Assembly: GCA_017880865.1 (NCBI GenBank) | Contig: JADGRL010000010.1 | Coordinates: 1-64,000, forward strand | Source: Gallionella sp. | GTDB taxonomy: Bacteria; Pseudomonadota; Gammaproteobacteria; Burkholderiales; Gallionellaceae | Reading direction: 5' to 3' | Length of the DNA stretch: 64,000 bases | Shown here: positions 36,174 to 46,140 of the stretch, piece by piece | Layout: the number at the start of each line of letters is the position of its first letter | Position numbering within the stretch: the first letter of the stretch is position 1 | Position numbers and translations under genes: made by a program | Notes under the pieces: generated by a model | Seen by the model: the letters and a program-made list of their open reading frames with translations, nothing else | The model's database searches: none | Told to the model about the DNA's origin: nothing

Positions 36174-37304
36174 CTATGCTCCTTTACTAGCAAGTGCGGT
36201 AATGACAGCTCCAATTACCGCTCCAACAAGTGCCGAAATAGCAAGTAACGCCGTCTGCCAAATTTGCATAAATCTTTTTTCATGAAACTCCAAGAAATAT
36301 GAAATTTGCTTCGTCGGATAGCTTTCAGCTCTTTTTCTCCATTCTTTATCGATTACATCTTGAAGATAAGTTGGAAGTCCCTTCCTGTATACCGAATCAT
36401 AATCCGCATCCAAAATTTCGGATTGATTCACCATCAGTATCTCAAGCGATGTAAGTTTATATAAGAGTTGATGTGTTAGTTTTCCATGCGGAGTAAGTAT
36501 CAGTTGAATGCGCGACCACCAACTATAATTATCCGATGTCTCCACAAGCTGCTCATAAAGCTGATCGATTTCTTCCCATTTTCGAATTTTTTGAACCCTA
36601 ATTTTCGAAACCAAATAGAAGAAACCAAGCTCATTGCAGAGGCTATCAGACAATTCTTCAAATGCATCTTGAACGGATTTGTACTTATCCTGCGAATACC
36701 GAAAACATATATGGTCATATCCTCTACATGGAACCGTAGTAGACGAGAAGCCATTCTCATCTAACCCTGTGATATGTTCAGAACCCATTGCCGCAGTTAA
36801 CGAAAAATTTGCGTGGAATGGCGATGGGCCAATGAATTCAAAATATACAGATTTACTCTGAAAATGTTTTTCCAAATACTCTCGGACAAGTACCACAGCT
36901 GATGAAGCATCATCAATTGAATCCGATTCGAGCAGGACGAATGTTATTGGCCCATTAAATGTCTCTTCAATCTTTACTCGAATAGGTTTGTTTATTTCAA
37001 AGCTAAATTGATGTTCTTTATTAATCTCTTCCTGAACGTGTTTCGGGATGAGAATATCAAACTGAAGCTTGAAGAACATTGGCAAGGGGAAGCCGACACC
37101 ATCACCAAGCGATTCAATCAAGTCTTCCGTTTTTAATTCAAATTCAAAAGAATTGTCATATTCAAAGACGACCGAATCGCGCTTAATGTGATCGCTTTCA
37201 TACAATGCCTTTTCAATGTGCGAAACATATTGGGCGGCATTCACGCCACCTGTTTTGTTTAGATGCACTCCAAAATTAAAACAAGCTGCGCCAAAGACAA
37301 TCAT
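36174..37304 (-). CDS. Hypothetical membrane-anchored protein, AT-rich
   Basis: 376-aa protein, not recognised. A soluble N-terminal about 340 residues is followed by one C-terminal transmembrane helix (TALLAISALVGAVIGAVITAL). Base composition is clearly AT-richer than the neighbours, which points to acquisition. It borders the remnant copy of the ettA 3' end, so it may belong to the same inserted segment as vapBC. Confidence 0.55.
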   Translation of the reverse strand: MIVFGAACFNFGVHLNKTGGVNAAQYVSHIEKALYESDHIKRDSVVFEYDNSFEFELKTEDLIESLGDGVGFPLPMFFKLQFDILIPKHVQEEINKEHQFSFEINKPIRVKIEETFNGPITFVLLESDSIDDASSAVVLVREYLEKHFQSKSVYFEFIGPSPFHANFSLTAAMGSEHITGLDENGFSSTTVPCRGYDHICFRYSQDKYKSVQDAFEELSDSLCNELGFFYLVSKIRVQKIRKWEEIDQLYEQLVETSDNYSWWSRIQLILTPHGKLTHQLLYKLTSLEILMVNQSEILDADYDSVYRKGLPTYLQDVIDKEWRKRAESYPTKQISYFLEFHEKRFMQIWQTALLAISALVGAVIGAVITALASKGA

Positions 37305-37363
37305 TTAGCCCCCTTATCGTTACCTCTTACTAATCAAGGCCGCAAAAATTCAAAATTAGCGGG

Positions 37364-37562
37364 TAATCGGCTTATACCTGATCCGCTGGTACAACTACTA
37401 GCCATTTGACTAGGCCGCCACAAAGCGTTGCATAGCCATTCGGCTAAGTCACCAAAATACGGTGAGATAAGCCGCTGGTTAACGGCGACCAAGTCGCTGG
37501 TTATTCGGTGCAGCCGCTTCTTCTTATCGGCTTCATATTCCTGATCGTTGCCGTCGAAGAAA
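37364..37562 (-). pseudogene. Decayed second copy of the ettA 3' end
   Basis: Two blocks match the end of ettA: 37364-37386 matches the last codons (RIRYKPI), and 37514-37562 matches the FDGNYQEYEADKKKR region (about 43 of 49 bases). Between them sits a palindromic element instead of about 20 bp of ettA sequence. Together with the real ettA end at 38342, these duplications bracket vapBC. Confidence 0.65.
37399..37504 (+). repeat. Palindromic element copies 2 and 3, nested
   Basis: An outer copy (TAGCC at 37399, GGTTAT ending 37504; TGACT / AGTCG) is split by an inner copy at 37433-37482 with middle stem CGGCT / AGCCG and upper stem TCACC / GGTGA around AAAATAC. The inner copy therefore inserted into the older one. 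Confidence 0.7.
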
Positions 37563-37584
37563 GCGAGTGCGGTCAGCATTGCAA

Positions 37585-37995
37585 TCATTGACCAAATGGA
37601 TTGTGAATCGTCAGTGCGTCCTCGATGATCTGCCCATGCTGCATATCCTCGGTGGCCAATGTTTGGCATCCAGCCGACAAAGCTGCCGCCAGAATCAAGC
37701 TGTCGTAATAGGAGTATCGGTATCTTTGCGCCAAAGCCAGCGCTTGAGCGATGGTGTCTGGCATGACAGGAACGACGGTGCAAGCATCGCCGACTTCCGC
37801 AACCGCTTGCGCCACTACGTCAAACGATAAGCTAAACTTGCGGCTTAGCGTATTAGCAAGTTCGCTCAGGACTTGTGTGCTGACCACGATATTGTTTTGT
37901 TCGATGAGCGCGAGTGCGGCGGATCGCTTTTTCGGCTCGTCGCCGGAATAGAGATACACCACAATGTTGGTGTCGAGAAAAGTCTTACCGCTCAT
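37585..37995 (-). CDS. vapC: VapC-type PIN-domain toxin
   Basis: 136-aa PIN ribonuclease. Acidic residues: FLDTNIVVY (first Asp), LSELANTL (Glu), YYDSLILAAA (Asp), TEDMQHGQ (Asp). VapC toxins cleave tRNA or rRNA. The start at 37995 (MSGKTFLD) overlaps vapB by 11 bp; ATG 38004 is the alternative. Confidence 0.88.
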   Translation of the reverse strand: MSGKTFLDTNIVVYLYSGDEPKKRSAALALIEQNNIVVSTQVLSELANTLSRKFSLSFDVVAQAVAEVGDACTVVPVMPDTIAQALALAQRYRYSYYDSLILAAALSAGCQTLATEDMQHGQIIEDALTIHNPFGQ

Positions 37996-38194
37996 TGGCG
38001 GCATCGCGATTGAAGCGGTAGCCGCGTGTGGAAATGGTTGCAGCCTTAAACAAGGCCTTGCGTTTGCTTGCTTCTCGCACCGCTTCCAGCAGGATCACGC
38101 GCACTTCCTTGCCGTTCCAGCCTTGATACTCGCTAGGCAAGTCCACCACTCCGTCATGGGCCCTGCTGACAAATTCGATTGCTTGCATGGTCAA
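37985..38194 (-). CDS. vapB: VapB-like antitoxin
   Basis: 69-aa protein preceding and overlapping the PIN toxin. N-terminal strand region (MQAIEFVSRAHDGVVDLPSEYQGWNGKEV) resembles small antitoxins of the DUF2281/AbrB-like kind; the C-terminus is basic. Antitoxin role is assigned mainly from position. Confidence 0.75.
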   Translation of the reverse strand: MTMQAIEFVSRAHDGVVDLPSEYQGWNGKEVRVILLEAVREASKRKALFKAATISTRGYRFNRDAANER

Positions 38195-38341
38195 TCTCCG
38201 TTTTGAATGGGGTTATTCTAGTTCGCGGACAACAAGTTAGCCAGCCCTATCAACTTGCTGTCTTCTTTCATGGCTCGACAAGCCTGTCTTGAGCAAAATC
38301 GAAAAGCTTGCCACGAAAGGAAGCAGCAACATAACATCGGA

Positions 38342-40006
38342 TTATCGGCTAATCGGCTTATACCTGATCCGCTTAGGCGCAGCACCCGCCTCACCGAGAC
38401 GCTTCTTCTTGTCGGCTTCGTATTCCTGATAGTTGCCGTCGAAAAACGTCCATTTTGAATCGCCTTCCGCCGCGATGATGTGGGTCGCGATGCGATCCAA
38501 AAACCAGCGGTCATGGGAGATCACCGCGACGCAGCCGGCGAATTCGAGCAGCGCATCCTCCAATGCACGCAGCGTTTCCACGTCCAGGTCATTAGACGGT
38601 TCATCGAGCAGCAGCACATTGCCGCCTGAGATCAGCGTCTGCGCCAGATGCAAGCGGCCGCGCTCGCCGCCGGACAGGTTGCCGACCAGCTTGGCCTGAT
38701 CGCCGCCCTTGAAGTTGAAGCGGCCGATGTAGGCGCGTGCAGGGGTCTCGTATTTGCCGACGGTCAGGATTTCGTTGCCGCCCGAGATCGCATCGAACAC
38801 GGTCTTGTCGTTCTGCAGCGAATCGCGCGCCTGATCGACGTGCGCGATCTTGACGGTGCTGCCGATCTTGACGGTGCCGGAGTCGGGCTGCTCTTTTCCG
38901 GTGATCAGCTTGAACAGCGTGGACTTACCCGCACCGTTCGGGCCGATGATGCCGACGATCGCGCCCGCAGGCACCTTGAAGCTGAAGTTGTCGATCAGCA
39001 GCCGGTCGCCGTAGGCCTTGGACACGTTCTCGAACTCGATGACCTCGTTGCCCAGACGCTCCGCGACCGGGATGAAGATTTCCTGGGTCTCGTTGCGCTT
39101 CTGGTGTTCCTGCGAATTGAGTTCCTCGAAGCGGGCGATACGCGCCTTGGATTTCGCCTGGCGTCCTTTCGGATTCTGGCGCACCCATTCCAGCTCCTGC
39201 TTCATCGACTTGGCGTGAGCGTCGAGCTGCTTCTGCTCGGTCGCCAGACGCGCACCCTTCTGTTCCAGCCAGCTCGAATAATTGCCTTTCCACGGGATGC
39301 CGTGGCCGCGGTCCAGTTCCAGTATCCATTCGGCGGCGTTGTCCAGAAAGTAGCGATCATGCGTGACCGCGACCACGGTGCCGGGGAAGCGCAACAGGAA
39401 CTGTTCCAGCCAGTCGACCGATTCGGCATCCAGATGGTTGGTCGGCTCGTCGAGCAGCAGCATGTCGGGTTTTTCCAGCAGCAGCTTGCACAGCGCGACG
39501 CGGCGCTTTTCGCCGCCAGACAGGTTTTTGATTACCGCATCCCACTCCGGCAGACGCAGCGCGTCGGCGGCGATTTCCATTTGCTGCGTGGCGTCCGAAC
39601 CGCTGGTGGCGATGATCGCTTCCAAGCGCGCCTGCTCGGCGGCTAGCGCGTCGAAGTCGGCATTCTCATCGCCATACGCGTTGTACACCGCATCCAGCTT
39701 GGCTTGCGCGCCGAACACTTCGCCCAAGGCGGATTCCACTTCCTGACGCACGGTGTGCTCGGGGTTAAGCTGCGGCTCCTGCGCCAGATAGCCGATGCGG
39801 ATATTGGGTTCGCGCTGCACCTCGCCGTCGTATTCGTTGTCCACGCCGGCCATGATGCGCAGCACGGTGGATTTGCCCGAGCCGTTCAGACCCAGCAGGC
39901 CGATCTTCGCGCCGGGGAAGAAGCTGAGCGAAATATCCTTGATGATTTGACGCTTGGGGGGAACGATCTTGCTCACGCGGAGCATCGACATTACATATTG
40001 GGCCAT
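38342..40006 (-). CDS. ettA: EttA, energy-dependent translational throttle (ABC-F)
   Basis: 554-aa ABC-F ATPase that binds the ribosomal E site and gates entry of 70S into elongation according to ATP level. Two ABC domains: Walker A GLNGSGKST and GPNGAGKST, signatures LSGGEKRR and LSGGERGR, Walker B LLLDEPTNHLD and LLLDEPSNDLD, plus the arm/linker region. The C-terminus ends RIRYKPISR. No membrane segments. Confidence 0.95.
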   Translation of the reverse strand: MAQYVMSMLRVSKIVPPKRQIIKDISLSFFPGAKIGLLGLNGSGKSTVLRIMAGVDNEYDGEVQREPNIRIGYLAQEPQLNPEHTVRQEVESALGEVFGAQAKLDAVYNAYGDENADFDALAAEQARLEAIIATSGSDATQQMEIAADALRLPEWDAVIKNLSGGEKRRVALCKLLLEKPDMLLLDEPTNHLDAESVDWLEQFLLRFPGTVVAVTHDRYFLDNAAEWILELDRGHGIPWKGNYSSWLEQKGARLATEQKQLDAHAKSMKQELEWVRQNPKGRQAKSKARIARFEELNSQEHQKRNETQEIFIPVAERLGNEVIEFENVSKAYGDRLLIDNFSFKVPAGAIVGIIGPNGAGKSTLFKLITGKEQPDSGTVKIGSTVKIAHVDQARDSLQNDKTVFDAISGGNEILTVGKYETPARAYIGRFNFKGGDQAKLVGNLSGGERGRLHLAQTLISGGNVLLLDEPSNDLDVETLRALEDALLEFAGCVAVISHDRWFLDRIATHIIAAEGDSKWTFFDGNYQEYEADKKKRLGEAGAAPKRIRYKPISR

Positions 40007-40138
40007 GATTATTCTGTTGTGCGATTTTGGAAAGCGCGTAGCTTACCGCAAAGCCCGACAAGTAAAAATGGATAACTAAAAATAGCCCACTCAAACTCCG
40101 TCGTCATTCCGCTTTGATGAAACTACTGATGAAACTAC

Positions 40139-40234
40139 TAGCCAGACATTAAGCAACCCAAAGACGGTTGCCAAGTGGTTGGTTATAACCATTCGACTAA
40201 GCTGGAAAAATACTCCAGCAAAGTCGCTGGTTAT
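40139..40234 (+). repeat. Palindromic element copies 4 and 5, tandem
   Basis: Copy 4 (40139-40186; upper stem AACC / GGTT) is followed with one base shared by copy 5 (40186-40234; lower arms TAACC / GGTTA, middle CGACT / AGTCG, upper CTGGA / TCCAG). The last bases of copy 5 supply the TAA stop codon (40231-40233) of the P-type ATPase gene on the minus strand. Confidence 0.75.
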
Positions 40235-42000
40235 CGTGCAATGGACCTGCGCACCAGCGCCTTGCGCAATTCCTCTATCAGCAACATGGCGGGCATTAAG
40301 GAGATGATGAACAGCCACGCACCGGCTTCTAGCGGCGCGGTGCCGAACAGCGCGTTGCCCCACGGCGTGTAGGCGATCAGCGCCAGCAGCACCAGCTCGA
40401 AGACGATGCCGTACGCGATCAGGCGGTTGCGCCGGTGACCGCGACTGAACGCGGACATCGTGGGATGACGGCACAGAAAAATATTGACCATCTGCATCGC
40501 GACGATCGCCGACAGGCAGGCCGTGGTGCCTTGCAGATACAGGTTGTCGTGGAAGCCCAACTTGTTGCCGAACTGCCAGCCACCGCCTTGCAGCACGAAG
40601 AAGAATGCGGACATGCCCGCGGCCGCCTCAAGCGGCCCGAGGAACAGATAGGCGCGCATCAGCAGTCCCCAGTCGAGCATGCGTTCGCCACGCAGTCGCG
40701 GTGGCCGGAGCATGATGCCGGGATCGGGTTTCTCCGCGCCGAGCGCCAGCGCGGGCAGGGTGTCGGTGCCCAGATCGATCGCGAGTATCTGGATCACTGT
40801 CAGCGGCAGCGGGATGTGGAACAACGCGAAGGCCAGATAAGGCACCAGCTCAGCGACGTTGTGAGTGAGGATGTAGGTGAGGAACTTGCGCAGGTTGTCG
40901 TACACCGCGCGCCCTTCCTCGATCGCCGCGACGATGGTCGCGAAGTTGTCGTCGAGCAGTACGATGTCGGCCGCTTCCTTCGCGACATCGGTGCCGGACA
41001 GACCCATCGCGATGCCGACATCGGCGCACTTCAATGCCGGCGCGTCGTTGACGCCGTCGCCGGTCACCGCGACGATCTCGCCACGGCGCTGCAACGCCTG
41101 CACGATGCGCATCTTCTGGTCGGCGCTGGTGCGCGCAAACAGCAAGCCGGGTTCGTCGAGCAACAATTGCAGATCGGTATCCGACATCGTGCGCAGCTGG
41201 TCGCCGGTCACCGCCTGCGGGTTCTGTGTTAGCCCGATCTCGCGCGCCAGCGCACAGGCCGTGTGCGGATGGTCGCCGGTGATCATGATCACGCGTATAC
41301 CGGCGGCATGGCAGGTCTGGATCGCCGCGGGCACCGCTTCGCGCGGCGGATCGACCAGCCCGACCAGCCCGGCGAAGATCAGATCGCTCTCGTTTGAATA
41401 AAGTTCGCGTAGCGAGTCGTTTGCTTGGCTCTGCCCCCCTCGCTCCGCTCTCCCCGCATGCGGGAGATAACCAGCAACTTGCCCACTTGTGGGCTTAGTC
41501 GAATGGCTAGTAGTTGTATCAGGATTGAGGAGAGGGTGCGCAACATGGGGCGACAGGCTGCGATAAGCGAGCGCGATCACGCGCAAGCCTTGCTCGGTCA
41601 TTTGCTCATGCGCATTGAGCAGATTGCCCCGAGTGGATTTATCCAGCGGTACGGGCACGGGCACCCCTTGCTGCAGCATGGTGTTGCATAGCGGCAGCAC
41701 GCTTTCCGGCGCGCCCTTGCAGTACAGCATCTGTCCTTGAGGGGTCGCGCAAATCACCGACATGCGCTTGCGCTCGGTGTCGAACGGGATCTCATCAATA
41801 CGCGGGAACACGGTGCCGGTGGACGGCGCGCCTGCCAGCAACGCCACTTCCATCGCATCGCCCAGCCACACCGCCTGACCATCCTGTTCGACGCGGCGCA
41901 GGTCATGGCAATGACGCATCACCGCATACAGCGGCTCGGCGTCGGTCAGTTCGTTCAGCGTATGCAGCGCGCCGGAATAAAATACCTGCCGGATGCTCAT
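40231..42000 (-). pseudogene. P-type cation ATPase, C-terminal part
   Basis: Continues in the same frame as the N-terminal half after a single TAA. Seen: the nucleotide-binding KGAPESVLPLC, the hinge TGDGVNDAPALKCADVGIAMG, then transmembrane helices with IDLGTDTLPALALGAEKP, close to P2 (Na/K- or Ca-ATPase-like) pumps. The N-domain carries about 45 extra residues formed by a palindromic element and flanking repeat sequence. Alone this part lacks the phosphorylated aspartate and cannot pump. Confidence 0.85.
41467..41509 (-). repeat. Palindromic element copy 6, inside the ATPase gene
   Basis: Minus-strand copy inserted in frame in the N-domain; encodes TTSHSTKPTSGQVAGY. Middle stem CGACT / AGTTG, upper stem CCCAC / GTGGG. 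It is embedded in another repeat-like sequence (CTCTCCCCGCATGCGGGAGA on one side, GAGGAGAGGG on the other). Confidence 0.8.
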
Positions 42001-42006
42001 CTGGTT

Positions 42007-43017
42007 TTACGTCAGCGTGCCGGTCTTGTCGCTGCAGATCACGCTGGCCGCACCCAGCGTCTCCACCGCAGGCAGGTGACGCACCAGCGCGTTCTTCTTC
42101 GCCATGCGCTGGGTCGCCATCGCCAGCGACAGCGTGACCGTCGGCAGCAATCCTTCCGGCACATTCGCGACGATGATGCCGATCGTGAACACCAGATTGC
42201 TCCAGAACGACAGGCCGATCAAATGGCCGATCAGGAAGAACACCGCGCCGAGCACGATCGCGAACAGCGCTATCCATCTGGACAGGCGCGCGATCTCCTT
42301 TTGCAGCGGCGACGGCGGTTCGCGCAGGATTTGCGTCAGGCGCGCGATATTGCCGAACTCGGTGTGCATGCCGGTGGCATACACCATCGCCTTCGCCTCT
42401 CCCGAGATCAGCGAGGTGCCGGCATGCAGGATGTCGCGCCGCAAGGCGGCCAGCTCCTCGGATTCGGCGGATACAGCGCGCGCCTTCGGCTTCGATTCGC
42501 CGGTCAGATTGGCGGTGTTGACGCGCACGCCGAACGCCTCGATCAGCCGGCAATCGGCGGGCACATCGTCGCCCGCCGCGAGCAGCACCACATCGCCCGG
42601 CACCAGCTCGGCCACCAGCAATTGCACGGTCATGCCGTCACGCAGCGCGGTGGTGTGATGCGGCAGCAGGTTGCGCAACGCGACCAGCGCTTTTTCCGCG
42701 CGGTATTCCTGCCAGAACGAGAACAGCCCGTTGACCACGATCACGCCGAGCACGGCATAACCCAGCATCGCCATGCCCTGTCCGGGCTCGCGCCATTCGG
42801 CGACGAAGGCCAGCGCCGCGGCCAGCCACAGGATCAGCGCGAAGAAGTGGGTGAATTCACGGAGCAACCGGACGATGAAGGGCTGGCCGGTGATTTTTTC
42901 GATCTGATTGGCACCATACTTTGCCCGCCGTTTCAAGGCCTCGGTCTGCGATAGGCCCTGCGCGCTGCTGTGCAGATGCGCATAGAGTTTTTCGATCGCA
43001 TGACGGTGCGGGTTCAT
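42007..43017 (-). pseudogene. P-type cation ATPase, N-terminal part ending after DKTGTLT
   Basis: 336 codons: cation-ATPase N domain, helices M1-M2, actuator domain with NLTGESKPKARA, M3-M4 with IIVANVPEGLLPTVTLSLAMA, then ICSDKTGTLT and TAA. PEGLL and the flanking sequence resemble Na/K-ATPase-like P2C pumps. The codons after the stop are AAC CAG ATG, and families read DKTGTLTxNxM, so the stop stands in place of one residue. A single AAA to TAA change or a sequencing error explains it. Confidence 0.88.
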
Positions 43018-43126
43018 GGTATCCAGTCAGGAATATATTTTATAAAAAATACATCGGTCACGCGATTGTACTTAAAGATAGGTGGATGAGGCGCAAGAAA
43101 AAGCAACCTCGCCATGACCGGATATT

Positions 43127-43170
43127 TGACATTGGTTCTAGTTAGAACTAAACTGCTTCCAGTTAGAACC
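43127..43170 (+). promoter_or_regulatory. MarR-type operator and promoter
   Basis: TTGACA (43127-43132) is followed by GTTCTA-GT-TAGAAC (43135-43148) and a second half-related box TTCCAGTTAGAACC (43157-43170), about one and a half turns apart and 14 bp before the marR start. A typical autorepressor arrangement. Confidence 0.6.
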
Positions 43171-43183
43171 AATCTGCCAAGCT

Positions 43184-43630
43184 ATGTTGCCCTCGATTTT
43201 TTTACCGCTGTTGCGCGAGTTGTCCGGGACGTACCAGGCCTTTGAGGTCTATTCGTCGGCGCATGTGCGTTCGATAGGCCTGACTCCGGCGCAATTCGAT
43301 ATCGTCGCCACCCTGGGCAATACGCCCGGCATGTCAACCAAGGAGCTGGGCGATAAAACGCTGATCACCAAGGGCACGCTGACCGGCGTGGTGGATCGTC
43401 TGGCGGACAAGAAGCTGGTGCGGCGTATCGCCTCGCCCAGCGACGGGCGCAGCCAGATCGTACAGTTGACCGCTCAGGGCGAGAAATTATTTGCGCGCAT
43501 TTTTCCGGCGCATCTGGCGCACATGGAGCGCGCCTTCGCCCAACTGTCACAGAAGGAACTGATTGGTATGACCGAGAATCTACGCCGATTACGTGGCGTG
43601 TTCGCCGCCGCGCACAGCAGCAAAGAGTAG
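43184..43630 (+). CDS. MarR-family transcriptional regulator
   Basis: 148-aa winged-helix regulator. The recognition region STKELGDKTLITKGTLTGVVDRL and the wing RRIASPSDGRSQIVQLTAQG are typical of MarR. The upstream repeated palindrome suggests autoregulation. Effector and targets unknown; the CDGSH protein gene downstream may be in the same transcript. Confidence 0.87.
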   Translation: MLPSIFLPLLRELSGTYQAFEVYSSAHVRSIGLTPAQFDIVATLGNTPGMSTKELGDKTLITKGTLTGVVDRLADKKLVRRIASPSDGRSQIVQLTAQGEKLFARIFPAHLAHMERAFAQLSQKELIGMTENLRRLRGVFAAAHSSKE

Positions 43631-43718
43631 TAGCAAGGAAACATCGTTAGAAGTCGCGTCAAACCTCGCCCTTCGGGGATGAGGAAATTTTTGTAATTTT
43701 ATAAATAGGAGTTTCAAT

Positions 43719-43964
43719 ATGTCAGCCAAGCAACCCGTCATCGCCCAAAAATCTCCCTGTGCCGTTGAAGTAGAAGCCGGCAAGAGTTACTGGTGGTGTT
43801 CCTGCGGCAAAAGCGCCACTCAGCCGTTCTGCGATGGCGCCCACAAGGGCAGCGATTTTGTGCCGATAGAACACAAAGCCAAAGAAGCCGGAACCGTTTA
43901 TTTCTGCGGTTGCAAGCACAGTGGCAAAGGCGCACTGTGCGACGGCGCCCACCAGGCACTGTAA
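43719..43964 (+). CDS. Double CDGSH iron-sulfur protein
   Basis: 81-aa protein with two CDGSH-type [2Fe-2S] motifs: CSCGKSATQPFCDGAH and CGCKHSGKGALCDGAH, each with three Cys and one His ligand. Bacterial double-CDGSH proteins of this size are soluble, with roles in redox or iron-sulfur trafficking. Followed by an intrinsic terminator. Confidence 0.9.
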   Translation: MSAKQPVIAQKSPCAVEVEAGKSYWWCSCGKSATQPFCDGAHKGSDFVPIEHKAKEAGTVYFCGCKHSGKGALCDGAHQAL

Positions 43965-43972
43965 CGCTCAAT

Positions 43973-44030
43973 AGCTACCTCAGGTAGCTTGCGTGCAAGA
44001 TAAAAAAGGCCGGCCTGCCGGCCTTTTTTT
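43973..44030 (+). terminator. Terminator after the CDGSH gene
   Basis: A small palindrome AGCTACC-TCA-GGTAGCT (43973-43989) precedes a strong stem GGCCGGC-CT-GCCGGCC (44008-44023) with A6 before and T7 after it, an intrinsic terminator working in both directions. Confidence 0.85.
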
Positions 44031-44155
44031 CGTCCATGAAGAATCGTTTTGAATCCCTATTCATAGAAGTTACGTGAAACCCCGTTACGCGATTGCTTTA
44101 GAACGGGTGCAGGCGTAGAGTGCCGCCCCATTCTTCCAGGCGGAATGGACAAGCC

Positions 44156-46027
44156 ATGAGCGATACGCAAACGAAACAAAAATTACCGACCCTCGTGCTG
44201 GGCGCGCTGGGCGTCGTGTTTGGCGACATCGGCACCAGTCCGCTTTATGCGCTGAATGCTACCTTCTCCGGCCCGCATCCGCTGCCCGTCGTGGAAGCCA
44301 ATATCCTCGGGGTGTTGTCGGTGATGTTCTGGACCATCATGCTGTTGATCTCGCTCAAATACGTGATGATCGTCATGCGTGCGGACAATCACGGCGAAGG
44401 CGGCGTGCTGACGCTGCTGTCCATGGTGGGCGAACTCACCGCGCAACATCCGAAAACAAAATGGCTCATCACCGCGCTGGGACTGTTTGCCGCCGCGCTG
44501 TTTTATGGCGATGGCATGATCACCCCGGCGATCTCGGTGCTGTCGGCCGTCGAAGGTCTGGATATGATTTCACATCAATTCAAGAGCTACGTCATCCCGA
44601 TCACGCTGATCGTCATTACCATTTTATTTTTTGTCCAGAAACGCGGCACCGGAGTGGTCGGCATGGCATTTGGCCCGGTCATGATTATCTGGTTTGGTTG
44701 TCTGGCGGTATTCGGCCTGATGTCGATCGCGCAAAGCCCGCAGGTGTTGTTGGCGCTGAACCCGATCTATGCCTACCGGTTTTTGAGCGTGGACCCGCTG
44801 GTCTCCTTTTTGGCTCTCGGCGGCATCGTGCTCGCGATCACCGGTGGCGAAGCCTTGTACGCCGACATGGGGCATTTCGGTAAATTCCCGATTCGGCTGG
44901 CGTGGTTCTATCTCGTGCTGCCCGCGCTGGTGTTGAATTATTTCGGCCAGGGCGCGTTGCTGCTGCAACACCCTCAAGCGATCGAGAATCCGTTTTATTC
45001 GCTTGCTCCCGCCTGGGCGCTGGTGCCGATGGTGCTGCTCGCCACGATGGCGACGGTGATCGCCTCGCAAGCGGTGATATCCGGCGCCTTCTCGGTGGCC
45101 AACCAATCCGTGCAAATGGGTTTTTTGCCGCGCATGGAAATTCGCCAGACTTCCGACCGGGCGCAGGGGCAGATCTACGTGCCCTTCACCAACTGGACGC
45201 TGTATCTGGCGGTGGTGTTTCTGGTATTTTCGTTCGAGAGTTCCAGCAATCTGGGCGCGGCCTATGGCATCGCCGTCACCGGCACGATGACGATCACGAC
45301 GATCCTGATCGCCTTCGTGATCGTGATGTTCTGGCGTTGGCCGTTAGTCATTGCGATACCTCTAATCGCGATCCTGTTCATCGTGGACTTCACCTATTTT
45401 GCGGCCAACGCGATCAAGATCCCGCAAGGCGGCTGGTTCCCGCTCGGCATTGCGGTGCTCTCTTTCACCGTGATGACTACCTGGAAGCGGGGGAGAAAAT
45501 TGCTGGCCGAAGAAGTTGCGCGTCAGTCTGTCGCAGCACAAGTCATTATCGACGGCACGCATGACGTGCCGAGAGTGCAGGGCACGGCGGTATTTTTGAC
45601 CAGCGCGACCGAGGGTGCGCCATCGGCGATGATGCACAATCTCAAGCACAATCAGGTGCTGCACGAACGCAACATCCTGCTGACCGTCGTGGTCGAGGAC
45701 AAGCCTTATGTCACCAAAGGCAACCGGCTTCTGATCAAGGATATGGGCCAGGGCTTCCATCGCGTGAGGGTTTTCTACGGCTTTATGGAAACGCCTGATA
45801 TTCCGGCTGCGCTGGAGTTGTGCGCGACAAGAGGGTTGGTCTTCGACATGATGACCACGTCATTCTTCATTTCCCATGCCACGATCGTTTCCAGCACCCA
45901 TCCCGGCATGATGAAATGGCGCGAAGACCTGTTCCTCGCGTTATCCAAAAATGCGATGAACGCGGCGGACTTCTTCAAAATCCCGGTCAACCGCGTCATT
46001 GAGATGGGCACGCGCATCGAAATCTGA
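44156..46027 (+). CDS. kup: Kup potassium uptake protein
   Basis: 623-aa KUP/HAK family proton-coupled potassium transporter. Twelve helices, with [15 protein letters not shown] at the start, [32 protein letters not shown] and the glutamate/glycine motifs of helix 6-7 ([23 protein letters not shown] given in order). Soluble C-terminal domain from about residue 440. ATG 44156 is chosen over the upstream GTG. Confidence 0.95.
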   Translation: MSDTQTKQKLPTLVLGALGVVFGDIGTSPLYALNATFSGPHPLPVVEANILGVLSVMFWTIMLLISLKYVMIVMRADNHGEGGVLTLLSMVGELTAQHPKTKWLITALGLFAAALFYGDGMITPAISVLSAVEGLDMISHQFKSYVIPITLIVITILFFVQKRGTGVVGMAFGPVMIIWFGCLAVFGLMSIAQSPQVLLALNPIYAYRFLSVDPLVSFLALGGIVLAITGGEALYADMGHFGKFPIRLAWFYLVLPALVLNYFGQGALLLQHPQAIENPFYSLAPAWALVPMVLLATMATVIASQAVISGAFSVANQSVQMGFLPRMEIRQTSDRAQGQIYVPFTNWTLYLAVVFLVFSFESSSNLGAAYGIAVTGTMTITTILIAFVIVMFWRWPLVIAIPLIAILFIVDFTYFAANAIKIPQGGWFPLGIAVLSFTVMTTWKRGRKLLAEEVARQSVAAQVIIDGTHDVPRVQGTAVFLTSATEGAPSAMMHNLKHNQVLHERNILLTVVVEDKPYVTKGNRLLIKDMGQGFHRVRVFYGFMETPDIPAALELCATRGLVFDMMTTSFFISHATIVSSTHPGMMKWREDLFLALSKNAMNAADFFKIPVNRVIEMGTRIEI

Positions 46028-46140
46028 GCAACCTTACTTTTTAGGAATATTCATATGCCGTTAATGCGGTTGAAGCGGCCTATGAATCGGGGGATAATCT
46101 GCGCCTGAATTACCGCGCCAGAAATATTTAAGGTATCGCA

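Noticed and set aside
35972-36214. 80-codon ORF upstream of the CheY-like gene
   Set aside because: Composition is not protein-like, no start signal, and no family.
37334-37783. 149-codon minus-strand ORF over the ettA remnant
   Set aside because: It runs through the decayed ettA copy, palindromic elements and vapC in another frame; chance ORF.
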